Shown here one piece after another: positions 7,508-14,253 of a stretch of DNA of 14,538 nt. Position 1 is the stretch's first letter, and each line of letters opens with the position of its first letter. Made by a program: the position numbers and the translations under genes. Location: positions 1 to 14,538 of the forward strand of contig JAGDAM010000154.1 of the NCBI GenBank assembly GCA_017959485.1, in the 5' to 3' direction. The stretch is from Clostridia bacterium (GTDB lineage: Bacteria > Bacillota_A > Clostridia > Oscillospirales > CAG-272). The notes under the pieces are model-generated. The model did no database searches, had not been told where the DNA came from, and saw only the letters and a program-made list of their open reading frames with translations.

Positions 7508-8565
7508 GCAGCAGCACAGGCGAAAATCTACGGCTGACCGTTTTCGGCCAGTCTCACTCTCCCGCCGTCGGAATGACGCTCGAGGGTCTTCCCGCCGGGC
7601 TTGCCCTGGATATGGATAAGCTCGCCGCCTTCCTCGCACGGCGCGCGCCCGGGCGCGACCCGCTGACGACTTCGCGCCGCGAGGACGACGTCCCGGAGTT
7701 TCTGTCCGGACTGTCGGGCGGGGTCACCTGCGGAGTACCGCTCACCGCGGTCATACGCAACGGCGACACGCGCCCCGGAGACTATGCTCTGTTTGAAAAA
7801 ATACCGCGGCCGGGGCACGCGGACTATACCGGCGCCGTCAAATACCGCTCTTTCGGAGACCCGTCGGGCGGAGGCCACTTTTCGGGGCGGCTGACCGCCC
7901 CTCTCTGCGTCGCCGGCGGAATCTGCCTTCAGCTGCTTGAAAAGGAAAAAATCCGTGTTCGCGCGAGGCAGTTCGCGGTCGGCGGCGTCTTCGACGACGG
8001 AAGCATTGACGTTCTGCCCGAAGGCAGACCGACCGTCAGCCCGGTTAAGGAGGCCGCGATGCGCGACGCGATAGAGGCGGCGCGGCGCGACGGCGACTCG
8101 GTCGGAGGCATAATCGAATGCGCCGTTTACGGGCTTCCCGCCGGACTCGGCGACCCGATTTTCGGAGGAATGGAAAACCGGATCTCGTCCGTCGTCTTCG
8201 GAATACCCGCCGTCAAGGGGATTGAGTTCGGCGCGGGATTCGCCTGCGCCGGAATGCGCGGCAGCGAGTGCAACGACGCCTTCGCGCTCTCGGACGGACG
8301 GGTAGTCACGTCGACCAACAACTGCGGCGGAATACTCGGCGGAATCACCGACGGCATGCCGCTCGTCTTCCGCGCCGCCTTCAAGCCGACTCCGTCGATT
8401 GCCAAACCTCAAAATACGCTCAATCTCGGGACCGGAGAGCAGACCGAGCTGAAAATCCCGGGCAGACACGATCCCTGCGTCGTCCTGCGAGCTCTTCCCT
8501 GCGTCGAGGCGGCAGCGGCCTTTGCCGTAGCCGACGCGCTTATCGGAAGAAGGAAGGAGCAGTGA
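7504..8565 (+). CDS. aroC: Chorismate synthase
   Basis: AroC removes phosphate from EPSP to form chorismate and needs reduced FMN, although the reaction is redox-neutral. The 353-residue protein opens with LTVFGQSHSPAVG (11-23), a variant of the family FGESHG signature, with the conserved His at 18. It continues with RPGHADYTG and the flavin/substrate loop SFGDPSGGGHFSGRL, which replaces the RxSGRSSARE form of proteobacterial enzymes. The region SECNDAF...NNCGGILGGITDGMP follows, and the C-terminus has KPTPSI and GRHDPCVVLRALP. The ATG overlaps the aroA stop. The last codons contain AGGAAGGAG, the ribosome binding site of the following fusion gene. It is full length with no sign of damage. 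Whether the enzyme reduces its own flavin (bifunctional type) cannot be told from the sequence. Confidence 0.97.
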   Translation: MSSSTGENLRLTVFGQSHSPAVGMTLEGLPAGLALDMDKLAAFLARRAPGRDPLTTSRREDDVPEFLSGLSGGVTCGVPLTAVIRNGDTRPGDYALFEKIPRPGHADYTGAVKYRSFGDPSGGGHFSGRLTAPLCVAGGICLQLLEKEKIRVRARQFAVGGVFDDGSIDVLPEGRPTVSPVKEAAMRDAIEAARRDGDSVGGIIECAVYGLPAGLGDPIFGGMENRISSVVFGIPAVKGIEFGAGFACAGMRGSECNDAFALSDGRVVTSTNNCGGILGGITDGMPLVFRAAFKPTPSIAKPQNTLNLGTGEQTELKIPGRHDPCVVLRALPCVEAAAAFAVADALIGRRKEQ

Positions 8566-8570
8566 CGGCT

Positions 8571-10097
8571 ATGCCGGATTCCGAAAAAAAGGCCGCGGCG
8601 CCCGATCTTTCGGCCTGCCGCGCCGAGATTGACAGAATAGACAAAGAATTCCTCCGTCTGTTTGCCGAGCGGATGGACGTCTGCGCCCGAGTCGCCGAAT
8701 ACAAGGCCGGACGCGGGCTTCCGGTATTCGACGCGGAACGCGAAAAAGCCAAGCTCGACTCGGTCGCGGCCTCGGTCCCGTCAAGATACGGGAGCAGCGC
8801 GCGCGAACTGTACGAAACCGTCTTCCGTCTGAGCCGGGAATATCAGGAACGCCTCATCGGCGAGATGAAGCTGCGGTGCGGACTGCTCGGGAAAAAGCTC
8901 GGGCACAGCTACTCAAAACCGATTCACGCCCTTCTCGGGGCTTACTCCTACGACTATTTCGAAAAAGAGGAGTCCGAGGTCGCGGGATTTGTCTCCGGAG
9001 GCGGCTGGGACGGCCTCAACGTCACCATCCCCTACAAAAAGAACGCCGCCGCGCTCGCCGACGTTTTGTCGGATGCGGCGCGGGCGACCGGGAGCGTCAA
9101 CACGCTCGTCCGGCGGGACGGAATAATATTCGGATACAACACCGACGTCGCCGGTTTTACGGCGCTCGTCCGCCGCTCGGGAGCCGATTCCGCCGGCCGG
9201 CACGCGCTCGTTCTCGGGAGCGGAGGCGCGTCGCGCGCAGTCGTTTACGCGCTCGAATCGCTCGGCGCCCGCGTGACCGTGATAAGCCGCTCGGGCGAGA
9301 ACAATTACGGCAATCTCGATAAGAACCGTGACGCGTCGATTATCGTTAACGCGACCCCTGTCGGAATGTTCCCGGACAACGGCCGGTCGCCGATCGACCT
9401 GTCCCTCTTCCCCGCTCTTTGCGGCGTCTTCGACCTGATTTACAATCCGTCGAGGACCGCCTTTCTGGCCCAGGCGGAAAAGTTCGGAGTCCCCGCCTTC
9501 GGCGGACTGTACATGCTTGTGGCTCAGGCGGCGGCTTCATATTCTCTCTTCACCGGAAACCCCGTTCCGGACGGAACCGTCGCGGAGATCGCCGAAACCG
9601 TCGAACGGGAGACCTCGAACCTAATCCTGATAGGCATGCCCGGCTGCGGCAAAACGGCGACCGGACAGGCGCTCGCTTTAAAACTCGGGCGGGAATTCAT
9701 CGACTGCGACCGGGAGACCGAGAAACTGCTCGGCATGCCGATCCCGGACTTCCTCCGCGAACGCGGCGAATGCGCCTTTCGGGACGCCGAGACCGAAGCG
9801 CTGAAAAATGTCTGCCGGCTGTCCGGGAAGATCATAGCGACGGGCGGCGGCTGCGTCACAAGACCCGAAAACCGCGACATCCTCCGTCAGAACGGAAAGA
9901 CGGTGCTGCTGCTTCGCGACCTCGCGCGACTGTCGTCCGAAGGACGTCCGCTCTCGCGTGAAAAGGGAGTCGAGCGGCTCTTCGCCGAACGCGAACCCCT
10001 TTACCGCGCCTTCGCCGACGTCACGGTCGAGGTAAAAGAAACGGGCGGCGCCGAAGGCACCGCCGGGGAAATTATAAAACTGCTTGGACTGAAATGA
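8571..10097 (+). CDS. Trifunctional chorismate mutase - shikimate dehydrogenase - shikimate kinase fusion
   Basis: One uninterrupted 508-residue ORF joins three enzymes. Residues about 10-97 are an AroQ-type chorismate mutase helix bundle (CRAEIDRIDKEFLRLFAERM; likely active-site R17, R34, K45 and the DAERE segment 54-58). Residues about 100-345 are shikimate dehydrogenase: HSYSKPIHA (112-120), NVTIPYKK (150-157, catalytic K156), GYNTDVAGF (188-196, D192), the NADP-binding LGSGGASRA (215-223) and NATPVGM (260-266). Residues about 350-508 are shikimate kinase: P-loop GMPGCGKTATG (355-365), DCD (378-380), FRDAE (403-407), GGG (425-427), GRPL (458-461) and EREPLY (473-478). It supplies pathway steps 4 and 5 plus chorismate mutase for TyrA. 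An alternative GTG start at 8562 overlaps the aroC stop; ATG 8571 is preferred, with AAGGAG 11 bases upstream. All key motifs are intact, so each domain is probably active. Confidence 0.93.
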   Translation: MPDSEKKAAAPDLSACRAEIDRIDKEFLRLFAERMDVCARVAEYKAGRGLPVFDAEREKAKLDSVAASVPSRYGSSARELYETVFRLSREYQERLIGEMKLRCGLLGKKLGHSYSKPIHALLGAYSYDYFEKEESEVAGFVSGGGWDGLNVTIPYKKNAAALADVLSDAARATGSVNTLVRRDGIIFGYNTDVAGFTALVRRSGADSAGRHALVLGSGGASRAVVYALESLGARVTVISRSGENNYGNLDKNRDASIIVNATPVGMFPDNGRSPIDLSLFPALCGVFDLIYNPSRTAFLAQAEKFGVPAFGGLYMLVAQAAASYSLFTGNPVPDGTVAEIAETVERETSNLILIGMPGCGKTATGQALALKLGREFIDCDRETEKLLGMPIPDFLRERGECAFRDAETEALKNVCRLSGKIIATGGGCVTRPENRDILRQNGKTVLLLRDLARLSSEGRPLSREKGVERLFAEREPLYRAFADVTVEVKETGGAEGTAGEIIKLLGLK

Positions 10098-10534
10098 AAC
10101 TGCTGATAATCAACGGGCCGAACATCAATATGCTCGGCATAAGGGAACCCGAGATATACGGGCGGCGCACCTACCGGGATCTCGTCGCTTTCTGCAAAGA
10201 AAAAGCCGGCGCGCTCGGTGCGCGGGCCGACTTTTTCCAGTCCAATCACGAAGGCGATATAGTCGATAAAATCCAGGAGGCGCTCGGCGTATACGACGCG
10301 ATTATCATCAATCCCGCGGCATACACGCATACGAGCGTCGCGATACTTGACGCGGTCAAGGCGGTCGCGATACCGACGGTCGAGGTCCATCTGAGCGACC
10401 CCGATTCGCGGGAGGAGTTCAGACACGTCTCATACGTCAGACAGGCGTGTTCGGCGACCTTCTCGGGGCGCGGCTTCGACAGCTACGCCGACGCGATTGA
10501 ATTCGCCGTCCGGCTCGTCTCGGGGAAGAACTGA
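10094..10534 (+). CDS. aroQ: 3-dehydroquinate dehydratase, type II
   Basis: This 146-residue enzyme dehydrates 3-dehydroquinate to 3-dehydroshikimate, the third pathway step. It normally forms a dodecamer in the cytosol. Signature elements are LIINGPNINMLGIREPEIYG (4-23) with catalytic Y22, FFQSNHEGDIVDKI (47-60), INPAAYTHTS (72-81, N74 and H79) and EVHLSDPDSREEFRHVS (97-113) with catalytic H99. The ATG overlaps the stop of the trifunctional gene (ATGA, 10094-10097), making it the last member of the operon. Only 25 bases separate its stop from that of the converging membrane-protein gene, and I see no clear terminator hairpin with a T-tract there. The symbol aroQ means type II dehydroquinase here, not the AroQ class of chorismate mutases. 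Confidence 0.96.
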   Translation: MKLLIINGPNINMLGIREPEIYGRRTYRDLVAFCKEKAGALGARADFFQSNHEGDIVDKIQEALGVYDAIIINPAAYTHTSVAILDAVKAVAIPTVEVHLSDPDSREEFRHVSYVRQACSATFSGRGFDSYADAIEFAVRLVSGKN

Positions 10535-10559
10535 CACCGTCGCGTGCCGCGCGGGAATA

Positions 10560-11390
10560 TCAGTCTGATGCGGCCTCCGTCTTCCAGGAAACCGAGTCAG
10601 CCCGCTCGAAAACGTATGATTTGACGTTGCGTTCGATCTCCAGCGGCATAAAGAACTGGACCAGCCAGAAGCATTCCGTGCCCTTGTACGCGAAAGCGTA
10701 GTACACCCAGTCGACTCCGTCGAAGTTCCGGACGAATCTGAAACAGGGCGTGTTTTTTGACGTCGTCATATAAATGACGTCGACGTCGACGGTCTCGCGC
10801 ACGGCCTCGATATACTCCCTGAGAGTCAGCGACCCGAATCCCGCCTCAAGAGAAAAATCCTCGCGCAGGAAGGTCACGGCAACGTCCCGTTTTTCCGAAT
10901 AAAGAAGATCGTCCTGAGCCGACGCTTCGTAATCGTCGGACAGTTCGATATCAAGACCGTATACCGAGAACGTCCGCGGAGCCGGCTCGGCCTGAGCGGT
11001 CAGCTTCGGAAGGACGACCTTCAGGGTAACGGTAAAGAAGACGACCCCGATAACAACCCCCAGAATCAGAATCAGCCAGGCGGCGCGCGTCGCACGGCGG
11101 TGCGCTTTCCGGTACTCAACCGTCGCGCCGGGCGGATTGTCGAACTCAAATGGGTTACCGGCCGCGGGATTCAATACGTTCTTGCCGGACAGGACGACGT
11201 CTTCGGTTCCCGCCTCGATCGGATACATATCGACGCAGAAGGACTTCGACGCTCCGTCGGCTATCACGTAGATCTCGGTTGCCTCTTCGCCTATCGCGAA
11301 AGTCCCGGTTTCGCCGTTTTTCAGCTCGCCGATCTTCCGGGTCATGACTCCGTTGATATCCACGTCGCCGGAAAAAGGGTCGGCTATCAT
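10560..11390 (-). CDS. Single-pass membrane protein of unknown function
   Basis: I do not recognise a named family. From the ATG at 11390 the protein has 276 residues. Residues 1-85 form a hydrophilic, beta-rich N-terminal domain (VDINGVMTRKIGELKNGETG). The segment RKAHRRATR (94-102) is positively charged and precedes one transmembrane helix at about 104-128 (AWLILILGVVIGVVFF). By the positive-inside rule the N-terminus is cytosolic and residues about 130-276 are outside. That outer domain alternates strands and helices (FSVYGLDIELSDDYE, LTLREYIEAV, DWVYYAFAYKG), which recalls the PsbP/Mog1-like fold only loosely. No signal peptidase site is seen. The ATG has a poor ribosome binding site; a strong AGGAG at 11453-11449 suggests that translation may start upstream at a non-canonical CTG (11444) or ATT (11441). 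It has its own promoter and converges on aroQ. Confidence 0.8.
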   Translation of the reverse strand: MIADPFSGDVDINGVMTRKIGELKNGETGTFAIGEEATEIYVIADGASKSFCVDMYPIEAGTEDVVLSGKNVLNPAAGNPFEFDNPPGATVEYRKAHRRATRAAWLILILGVVIGVVFFTVTLKVVLPKLTAQAEPAPRTFSVYGLDIELSDDYEASAQDDLLYSEKRDVAVTFLREDFSLEAGFGSLTLREYIEAVRETVDVDVIYMTTSKNTPCFRFVRNFDGVDWVYYAFAYKGTECFWLVQFFMPLEIERNVKSYVFERADSVSWKTEAASD

Positions 11391-11448
11391 GATCTTCAGC
11401 TTGCCGAGGCAGGCGACAAATCTCTTTTTTCTCGAAATAATCAGATTT

Positions 11449-11453
11449 CTCCT
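11449..11453 (-). promoter_or_regulatory. Strong Shine-Dalgarno AGGAG lacking a canonical start
   Basis: On the minus strand AGGAG is followed by AAATCTGATTATTTCG. CTG begins four bases and ATT seven bases after the site, both in frame with the membrane-protein ORF, and there is no ATG, GTG or TTG in frame until 11390. The site lies about 25 bases into the predicted transcript. Confidence 0.55.
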
Positions 11454-11483
11454 AAAAAACACCTTGAATACGACATTTTGATT

Positions 11484-11512
11484 ATTATACCAAATACGGT
11501 TTAGAATGTCAA
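11484..11512 (-). promoter_or_regulatory. Perfect consensus sigma-70 promoter for the membrane-protein gene
   Basis: On the minus strand TTGACA (11512-11507), a 17-base spacer and TATAAT (11489-11484) match both consensus hexamers exactly, with TGG before the -10 as in an extended promoter. Transcription should begin near 11477. The promoter lies in the intergenic region shared with thymidine kinase and points away from it. Confidence 0.85.
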
Positions 11513-11525
11513 GGAAGGCGGCGCA

Positions 11526-12122
11526 ATGGCAAAACTCTACTTCAAATACGGAGCGATGGGCTGCTCGAAATCCGCCCAGGCGCTGATAACCAAATTCAAC
11601 TACGAAGAGCGGGATATGAAGGTCATGCTGATGAAGCCCTCGCTCGACACCCGCGACGGTGAAGGGGTCGTTTCGTCCCGCATCGGCCTGCGCGCCGACG
11701 CGCTCTGCGTTTCCCCCGACGCCGACCTCTTCCGGCTGTACACCGAAAAATTCAGCGACTGTCAGGTCGTCATCGTAGACGAGTGCCAGTTTCTGACGCC
11801 GGAACAGGTAGACCAGCTCGGCGCGCTCGTGACCGAGCTTGACGTACCCGTCCTCTGCTTCGGACTGGCGACCGACTTTCTGACCCACCTTTTCCCGGGC
11901 AGCAAGCGCCTGTTTGAGATAGCCGAATCGATAACCGAAATCAAATCGGTCTGCCGCTGCGGCCGCAAGGCGACTGTCAACGCGCGGCTGGACGACGACG
12001 GACGCGTTCTGTTCAGCGGAGATCAGGTCTGCATAGGCGGAAACGAAAGATATACCGCAATGTGCCGCAAATGCTGGCTTGAAAAGAAAGCCGAGCAGGA
12101 GCGCGAGGGGATTTACACATGA
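11526..12122 (+). CDS. tdk: Thymidine kinase (type II)
   Basis: This 198-residue enzyme phosphorylates thymidine to dTMP with ATP, the salvage route to dTTP. The P-loop GAMGCSKS (9-16) is a variant of GxMxSGK[ST], with Ser in place of the last Gly and Cys before it, keeping K15 and S16. The catalytic base is probably E86 in VDECQF (84-88 region). FGLATDF (112-118) and the lasso GGNERYTAMC (171-180) are typical. A structural zinc site is formed by C143, C145, C180 and C183 (CRC...CRKC). AAGGAAGG seven bases before the ATG supports the start. I see no convincing plus-strand promoter with enough leader room. The stop overlaps the next start as ATGA. Allosteric dTTP inhibition is usual for this family. 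Confidence 0.95.
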   Translation: MAKLYFKYGAMGCSKSAQALITKFNYEERDMKVMLMKPSLDTRDGEGVVSSRIGLRADALCVSPDADLFRLYTEKFSDCQVVIVDECQFLTPEQVDQLGALVTELDVPVLCFGLATDFLTHLFPGSKRLFEIAESITEIKSVCRCGRKATVNARLDDDGRVLFSGDQVCIGGNERYTAMCRKCWLEKKAEQEREGIYT

Positions 12123-13390
12123 AAAGAGAAAGAGAATTCATTCCCGCGGAGGAGATCGAGGCGCTGACGGCGGGGCGGATACTCGAAACCGTCTCCCCCG
12201 AACTTACGGCGAGGATGGAACGCGAAAAGGCGACCCTCACCTTCAACCGGGTCGCTTTCCGCGACGAGGACATAATCAGGCGGCACGCCGTCCCGAAGGA
12301 CGAGGCGACAGTCTGGCGTCCTGCTTTCGTTCACGACATCGACAAGATACTTCACTGCCCCTATTACAACAGGTACGCCGACAAGACTCAGGCCTTCTCG
12401 TTTTACAAAAACGACGATATCTCGCGCCGCAGTCTGCACGTCCAGCTGGTCTCGCGCATAGCGAGAACGATCGGCGCCGCGCTCAACCTCAATCTCGACC
12501 TGATCGAGGCGATAGCGCTCGGGCACGACATCGGTCACGCCCCCTTCGCCCATACCGGCGAAAAACTGCTCGACGAGATTTTCAGCGCCAACACCGGCCG
12601 TCACTTCGCTCACAACATTCATTCGGTGCGCGTGCTCGACGAGATCTTCCCGATCAATATCAGTCTGCAGACGCTCGACGGTATCGCCTCGCACAACGGA
12701 GAGACCGAACAGTCGGAATACCGACCCGTCCCGCTCGACAGCTTCGAGACGTTCGACGCGATGATCGAGGAATGCTACGTCGACGCCGGGGCTTCGGCGC
12801 GGCTCGTCCCGTCGACGATAGAGGGGTGCGTCGTCCGGATCTCGGACATTATCGCCTACCTCGGCCGCGACAGGCAGGATGCGGAAAAGGCGCAGATGGC
12901 TATCAGCGATTCCTTCGAGCGCGGAGCGATCGGCGTGTCCAACACCGAGATAATAAACAACCTGATCGTCAACATCATCGAAAACAGCTACGGCAAGCCC
13001 TTCATCAGTATGGACAGAAACCATTTCGAGGCCCTGAAAAACGCGAAGAAGGAAAACTACCGCCTGATCTACGGCGACGACCGGAGCCGAGCCGACCCCC
13101 GGATACGTCCGATGATGGCGGAAATTTACGAGCGGATGAAGAAAGACCTCATCGCCGGAAGAGAACGCTCACCCGTCTTCACGCATCACATCAACTATAT
13201 CCTTCCGACGAGAAGAAAACGCCGCATTCCCTACGAGGAAAACGATCCCGACCAGATCGTCGTCGACTACATAGCCAGCATGACCGACGACTATTTCGTA
13301 GATCTTTACAACTACCTCTTCCCGAAGAGCAGGATCGATATAAAATACGTCGGCTACTTTGACGCCGACCCGCTTTACGAGGATATCTGA
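12119..13390 (+). CDS. HD-domain dNTP triphosphohydrolase (dGTPase-like)
   Basis: The 423-residue protein belongs to the dGTPase/SAMHD1-like branch of HD-domain hydrolases, which split dNTPs into deoxynucleosides and triphosphate. Metal-binding residues are H107 (SLHVQLVSR), H136-D137 (ALGHDIGH) and D243 (ISDIIAYLGRD), with further active-site histidines H140 and H145 in HAPFAHTGE. YADKTQAF (86-93) corresponds to the RLKDKTQVF segment of the family, and HNIHSVRVLDEIF lies after the HD core. The 423 residues exceed many single-domain forms; the C-terminal third (about 300-423) is helical and charged with no motif I recognise. Substrate preference (dGTP alone or all dNTPs, possibly allosterically activated) cannot be judged. 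It starts within the tdk stop codon, and dihydrofolate reductase follows after one base, so it sits inside a dNTP-metabolism operon. Confidence 0.9.
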   Translation: MKREREFIPAEEIEALTAGRILETVSPELTARMEREKATLTFNRVAFRDEDIIRRHAVPKDEATVWRPAFVHDIDKILHCPYYNRYADKTQAFSFYKNDDISRRSLHVQLVSRIARTIGAALNLNLDLIEAIALGHDIGHAPFAHTGEKLLDEIFSANTGRHFAHNIHSVRVLDEIFPINISLQTLDGIASHNGETEQSEYRPVPLDSFETFDAMIEECYVDAGASARLVPSTIEGCVVRISDIIAYLGRDRQDAEKAQMAISDSFERGAIGVSNTEIINNLIVNIIENSYGKPFISMDRNHFEALKNAKKENYRLIYGDDRSRADPRIRPMMAEIYERMKKDLIAGRERSPVFTHHINYILPTRRKRRIPYEENDPDQIVVDYIASMTDDYFVDLYNYLFPKSRIDIKYVGYFDADPLYEDI

Positions 13391-13391
13391 G

Positions 13392-13898
13392 ATGGATATG
13401 ATAGTAGCCGCCGACCGCGGATGCGCCATCGGCAAAAAAGGGCAGCTGCTTTACAGTCTGCCCGAGGATATGAAGTATTTTCGAAGGATGACGGCGGGAA
13501 AGACGGTCGTTATGGGACAGAACACCTTTCTGTCGCTGCCCGGCCCCGCCCCGCTCAAGGGAAGGACCAATATCGTCCTGTCGGCCGACCGGTCCTTCGA
13601 GGCGCCCGGATGCGTCAACGTTCACTCGTTCGACGAGATGTTCTCGGAGATAGAAAAGTACCCGCCCGACGACGTGATGCTCATCGGCGGCGGGAGTCTC
13701 TACAACGCTCTTTACAAATACTGCAAAAGAGCTTACGTGACCTGGATTGACGCGCTCGATCCCGACGCCGACGTCTTCATACCCGATTTTCACCGCCTCC
13801 AGGGCTGGTCGCTCGAGAGCGAGAGTCAGGCAGTCGAGACCGGCGGATACACGGTGCATTTCGCAGTGTACAGGAACAAAGAACCGCTGCACGGATAA
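13392..13898 (+). CDS. folA: Dihydrofolate reductase
   Basis: The 168-residue enzyme reduces dihydrofolate to tetrahydrofolate with NADPH and regenerates the cofactor spent by thymidylate synthase. Motifs are MIVAADRGCAIGKKGQLLYS (3-22), LPEDMKYFRRMT with the catalytic acidic residue (D in LPED, matching E. coli D27), GKTVVMGQNTFLSLP (about 36-50) including the NADP-binding segment, and VMLIGGGSLYNALY with the conserved Gly-Gly pair. Length is typical. I chose the ATG at 13392 rather than 13398 because GAGG (13379-13382) lies nine bases upstream. The gene begins one base after the dNTPase stop, so it is co-translated from the tdk operon. A strong terminator follows 38 bases downstream. It converges with thyA, its metabolic partner, on the opposite strand. 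Confidence 0.95.
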   Translation: MDMIVAADRGCAIGKKGQLLYSLPEDMKYFRRMTAGKTVVMGQNTFLSLPGPAPLKGRTNIVLSADRSFEAPGCVNVHSFDEMFSEIEKYPPDDVMLIGGGSLYNALYKYCKRAYVTWIDALDPDADVFIPDFHRLQGWSLESESQAVETGGYTVHFAVYRNKEPLHG

Positions 13899-13932
13899 AC
13901 TTCGAAGCCCGAAGACACTAAGGCAATACCGT

Positions 13933-13984
13933 AAAGCTCGCTCCGGAATCGCGGTTTCCCGTCCGCGATTCCGGAGCGAGTTTT
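13933..13984 (+). terminator. Intrinsic terminator of the tdk-dNTPase-folA operon
   Basis: A perfect 18-base-pair stem has arms 13937-13954 and 13963-13980 (CTCGCTCCGGAATCGCGG and its complement) and an eight-base loop TTTCCCGT. TTTT follows at once (13981-13984). AAAG before the stem can pair with the T-tract through one wobble, extending the helix to about 22 pairs. Only three T residues follow in the minus direction, so termination of thyA here would be weaker, though a bidirectional role is possible. Confidence 0.88.
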
Positions 13985-14067
13985 GCGGACATCCGACCAA
14001 TGAAAAGTTTGGAAACGCCAAAAGGTTCAATATTTCGCAAAAAGGAAAATGACTCGTTCTCTGTTCC

Positions 14068-14100
14068 GTCAGAGGCACTCTCCGATCGGCAACCTCTGAC
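14068..14100. repeat. Inverted repeat GTCAGAGG / CCTCTGAC
   Basis: Perfect eight-base arms (14068-14075 and 14093-14100) enclose a 17-base loop that itself contains the palindrome CCGATCGG. There is no T-tract on either side, so it does not look like a terminator. The left arm overlaps a reversed copy of AGTGCCTCT. Confidence 0.5.
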
Positions 14101-14104
14101 CTGC

Positions 14105-14124
14105 ACCCTCCCCCGGGGGAGGGT
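14105..14124. repeat. 20-base perfect palindrome ACCCTCCCCC/GGGGGAGGGT
   Basis: The arms 14105-14114 and 14115-14124 are exact reverse complements with no spacer. The C-rich then G-rich composition resembles the CCTTCCCC/GGGGAAGG units at the left end of the window, so it may be a distant or solitary relative. It lies in the gap between folA and thyA. Confidence 0.6.
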
Positions 14125-14253
14125 ACAATCACAGATTATCGGTTTGACAGTGCCTCTTTCCCTGCAGTGTGCGAATCGTTACTTTTTCCGTGGGTTCATC
14201 GACTGACTTTTCACAGTTCAACCGATTTCTTTTTTCTCACCGCTGCTCCGGTT

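Larger units (their letters stand above)
13985..14253. other. Non-coding spacer between folA terminator and thyA
   Basis: No credible gene was found here; the short ORFs lack any recognisable protein pattern. The stretch contains two inverted repeats, annotated separately (14068-14100 and 14105-14124), and copies of the word AGTGCCTCT on both strands (14071-14079 reversed; about 14149-14157 direct). Base composition is lower in GC than the flanking genes. Confidence 0.6.

Noticed and set aside
8268..8570. In-frame upstream extension of the trifunctional gene by about 101 residues
   Set aside because: It lies wholly within aroC in another frame, is arginine-rich without protein-like pattern, and chorismate mutase homology starts after 8571; it is open only because of the GC-rich codon bias.
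11464..11507. Plus-strand promoters for tdk (TTGAAT...TATACC or TTGATT...TAGAAT)
   Set aside because: The first has a poor -10; the second would start transcription at about 11514, inside the AAGGAAGG ribosome binding site. Neither is convincing.
11391..11888. Upstream part of the minus-strand membrane-protein ORF reaching into tdk
   Set aside because: The extension overlaps tdk antisense and runs through the promoter TTGACA/TATAAT, so it lies upstream of the predicted transcript; only the part after AGGAG (from about 11444) could be translated.
12079..13362. 427-residue ORF overlapping the dNTPase gene in another frame
   Set aside because: The translation is extremely rich in Arg, Asp and Pro and has no motif, while the competing frame has a clear HD domain and operon-style overlaps.
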